Source: Metridium senile (Eukaryota > Cnidaria > Anthozoa > Actiniaria > Metridiidae). From it: a DNA stretch of 64,000 nucleotides. Below the pieces are notes generated by a model. The model saw only the letters and a list, made by a program, of their open reading frames with translations. It was not told where the DNA came from and ran no database searches. The translations under genes were made by a program, and so were the position numbers. Of this stretch, positions 63,301 through 64,000 are shown piece by piece (positions within the stretch are counted from its first letter, which is position 1; each line of letters opens with the position of its first letter). The stretch spans positions 10,369,398 through 10,433,397 of the forward strand of contig OX459105.1 in the NCBI GenBank assembly GCA_949775045.1, written 5' to 3'.

Positions 63301-63732
63301 TGTATAATGTAGTTGGATTCGAAAGCCTCACATCTCCACTCATTGGTAAAATATTACTATTCCATTCAATATATACATTTACTGAATTAAGAAACAAACC
63401 TCGACTCCATCCAATATAGGGATTTGTAGCGTTTTGATATCATCGGTTAATTCAACCGTTTTATGTTCTATCCCTTGATCTTTTAACGACTTGGAATTAT
63501 TAAAATCAACTTGATTAAGATCCAGTTCTGATGGTAAATTTGAAGATGGACTTTCTATGTTACTATGTTCCTTATATTTATCCTCGTCCATTTTCGAACT
63601 ACATCCTTCGCTTGAGCAGAAACCATTCTGTAAATCCAAGTCCTTTTCAAGGCAGTCACACAAACAGAAGTAAATTATCAATACACAGACAATCCTTTGA
63701 AAAGTGATCCATTTTGAACTCCGTCTCTCCAT
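53773..63732 (-). CDS. P4HTM-like prolyl 4-hydroxylase paralogue B, QxD in place of HxD and with an inserted barrel-like module
   Basis: Twelve coding exons: 63732-63400, 62016-61935, 61260-61085, 60442-60384, 60216-60182, 60050-59870, 59772-59715, 59106-58994, 57910-57829, 56546-56353, 55532-55379, 54351-53773; 2046 nt, 681 residues, all phases consistent. The N-terminus MERRSSKWITFQRIVCVLII is a signal peptide or signal anchor. Exon 3 has VPDFLSPVECDLIIAMA and EF-hand loop DHNGDGFIDPEE; a second loop, DLDMDKDVNGKLDIDEL, spans exons 5-6. Exons 2-5 and 7 match gene A in length (82, 176, 59, 35, 58), proving duplication. The iron site has YGACQQDSE (Gln321, Asp323), while His542 in SYHGDC and Lys552 are kept. 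Residues 374-489 are an extra module absent from A. Loss of the proximal His predicts a weak or dead hydroxylase. Confidence 0.9.
54387..54571. mobile_element. 185-bp palindromic MITE with ATAGACCTAATC ends
   Basis: The left arm gatagacctaatcggctaac, continuing gcgttgctatgtacgtttcc, pairs with the right arm ending gctgattaggtctatt. Arms are about 60 bases. It begins 36 bases inside gene B intron 11, next to the last exon. Confidence 0.85.
54921..55057. mobile_element. Short MITE with TTTGCACAGG ends
   Basis: Ends tttgcacagggatagcctc and gaggcttagcctgtgcaaa bracket about 100 bases. It directly adjoins MITE X copy 5, separated by about 13 bases. Confidence 0.7.
55070..55366. mobile_element. 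MITE family X, copy 5
   Basis: Complete copy: left arm tatacctatttcaaaaatcg, right arm ending acgatttttgaaataggtgt. Its right end stops only about 12 bases from the donor site after gene B exon 11 (55378-55377). Confidence 0.85.
55379..56546 (-). CDS. Gene B exons 10-11: inserted barrel-like module
   Basis: Exons 56546-56353 and 55532-55379 (348 nt, 116 codons, phase 0 at both outer ends) fall inside the hydroxylase fold between FPHANSRFE and KWMDRTVQKC. The peptide reads EDIMSHSGNWSGFFTFAKTT, NNFNVQLTFKTEG, VLHGRGTDESGDFEFVDSLV, FRKKYFDKSGGADVVKYAGH, TVEGKWWVPGQARMNGNFFM. Alternating W-x-G, G-x-G-x-D-x-x-G-x-F, K-x-Y, Y-x-G, G-x-W and G-x-F motifs suggest a small antiparallel beta-barrel (calycin-like). 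No function can be assigned. Gene A goes directly from one side to the other. Confidence 0.85.
55968..56075. repeat. Repeat pair Z, copy 1
   Basis: The stretch ataacaatggttggttggca to tccaccaaaaagacattact matches 58168-58280 closely in the same orientation. It lies directly left of the TACCGTATTTACTCG MITE. Confidence 0.7.
56084..56330. mobile_element. MITE with TACCGTATTTACTCGAATAAG ends, copy 2
   Basis: Ends taccgtatttactcgaataa and cgcttattcgagtaaatacg with gcgccgc blocks; the interior is shared with 42750-43020 in inverted orientation. It ends 23 bases from the donor of gene B exon 10. Confidence 0.85.
57243..57388. mobile_element. MITE with GGCGGATCCAGG ends, copy 2
   Basis: The left end ggcggatccaggattttcaa and right end cctggattcgcccctg match the type of 39644-39809. 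It contains a G run (57337-57350) of uncertain length. It lies in gene B intron 9. Confidence 0.65.
58146..58312. mobile_element. Repeat pair Z, copy 2, inside a 17-bp direct repeat
   Basis: The sequence gtcatggactagacag occurs at about 58148 and again at about 58297, bracketing a 130-base unit that matches 55968-56075 and ends in an A-rich stretch (58258-58268). A long direct repeat plus an A-rich 3' end is what target-primed retrotransposition leaves, so this is a candidate short retroposon. Confidence 0.5.
59129..59252. mobile_element. 124-bp palindromic MITE with AGGCCTAGTTCAA ends
   Basis: The left arm aggcctagttcaaacgttgc then atctcacatatgccgaatct pairs with the right arm ending aactaatt-type bases gttgaattaggcct. 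It begins about 22 bases on the intron side of the acceptor of gene B exon 8. Confidence 0.8.
59499..59640. repeat. Direct repeat of a 33-bp segment
   Basis: The sequence acaatgtcccaacaattttg followed by catatgattg occurs at about 59505 and about 59606, 101 bases apart. It lies in gene B intron 7. Confidence 0.75.
60460..61000. repeat. Minisatellite of caaac/caagccagacaag units, ~219-bp higher-order period
   Basis: Blocks such as acaaaccaacaagccagaca and aacaatgaaacaggttttca recur with a period of about 219 bases (for example ttcatccgttaact near 60537 and 60756). It fills intron 3 of gene B between exons 4 and 3. Confidence 0.75.
61427..61592. mobile_element. 166-bp palindromic MITE with AATAGTCCTTTTTACAGTTCC ends
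   Basis: The left arm aatagtcctttttacagttc with cagtgaccac and aagtcgaggtt pairs with the right arm ending cagtgaaaaggactatt. It lies in gene B intron 2. Confidence 0.8.
62017..63399. other. Gene B intron 1, nothing recognised
   Basis: About 1.38 kb AT-rich intron. I found no repeat partner inside the window and no credible exon. A tcattcatttctgtatgc-like low-complexity stretch at 62366 is the only local feature. Confidence 0.6.
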
Positions 63733-64000
63733 TGAGACTTTAAGTTAGTTATCAAAATATAGTAAATTTTCTTCCACAAAATTTCGTATTTTTTTTCATT
63801 CAAAAATTAATGATCCGGGTAACCTTTGACGATGAATATGTTTATTTGTTGACTTTGTTTGGCGCAAAGCAGGATGTCTTTTGTTGCTGCTCATGAACTA
63901 GTGATCTTATTGGTTGATTATATATTTTTGACTGGTGCTCATTGACAACCAGCTTCTAACCGCATGGCTGCTTCTAATCCAACAGATATCGTCACTAAAA
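63733..64000 (-). other. Upstream region of gene B, cut by the window edge
   Basis: AT-rich sequence before the gene B start codon. No strong TATA box or conserved promoter motif can be named. The 5' untranslated region and transcription start cannot be placed from sequence alone. Confidence 0.4.

Overview
Intron-rich, AT-rich animal DNA packed with short inverted-repeat transposons and microsatellites. Gene structure, the repeat spectrum (Penelope-type and LINE reverse transcriptase remnants, tyrosine recombinase remnants, CAGTGGAACCCCG and TACCGTATTTACTCG elements) and the gene families suggest a cnidarian, probably an anthozoan. This is an inference, not a proven placement. All three host genes found lie on the minus strand.

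Layout: 1-9.1 kb is a graveyard of mobile elements: an integrase-like fragment at the left edge, a 20-bp minisatellite, an element with 207-bp inverted arms enclosing a LINE tail, a Penelope-like C-terminus, a tyrosine recombinase remnant and a hammerhead ribozyme. From 9.1 to 34.3 kb runs one receptor gene, read right to left: four F5/8 type C (discoidin) domains, each split over two exons, one Ig domain, about five fibronectin type III domains, one membrane helix and a tyrosine-rich tail with an ITAM-like spacing. Its 5' end (signal peptide) was not found. A degraded Ty3/gypsy-type LTR retrotransposon with 204-bp LTRs (28.16-32.98 kb) sits in one of its introns and itself carries a 264-bp MITE. 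A broken PAN/apple-domain fragment lies on the opposite strand in another intron.

34.3-41.8 kb holds only repeats, including a 990-bp TTAA-flanked element. From 41.8 to 63.7 kb two paralogous P4HTM-like prolyl 4-hydroxylase genes stand in tandem (A: 41835-50939; B: 53773-63732). Both have a signal peptide, two EF-hand-like segments and a 2-oxoglutarate dioxygenase fold, plus a shared C-terminal extension. Each has lost one iron-binding histidine, but a different one: A keeps HxD and lacks the distal His, B has QxD and keeps the distal His. B also carries a 116-codon phase 0-0 insert that looks like a beta-barrel module. A third of gene A's intron 6 is a pure (GTGGT)n array of about 625 bp.

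Exon boundaries were derived by hand from GT/AG sites and phase matching. Almost all agree in phase across the genes; the one clear conflict (FN3 domain 2 of the receptor) is reported. No rRNA, functional tRNA or CRISPR was seen. Functions of the receptor and of the two hydroxylase-like proteins are inferred from domain content only.
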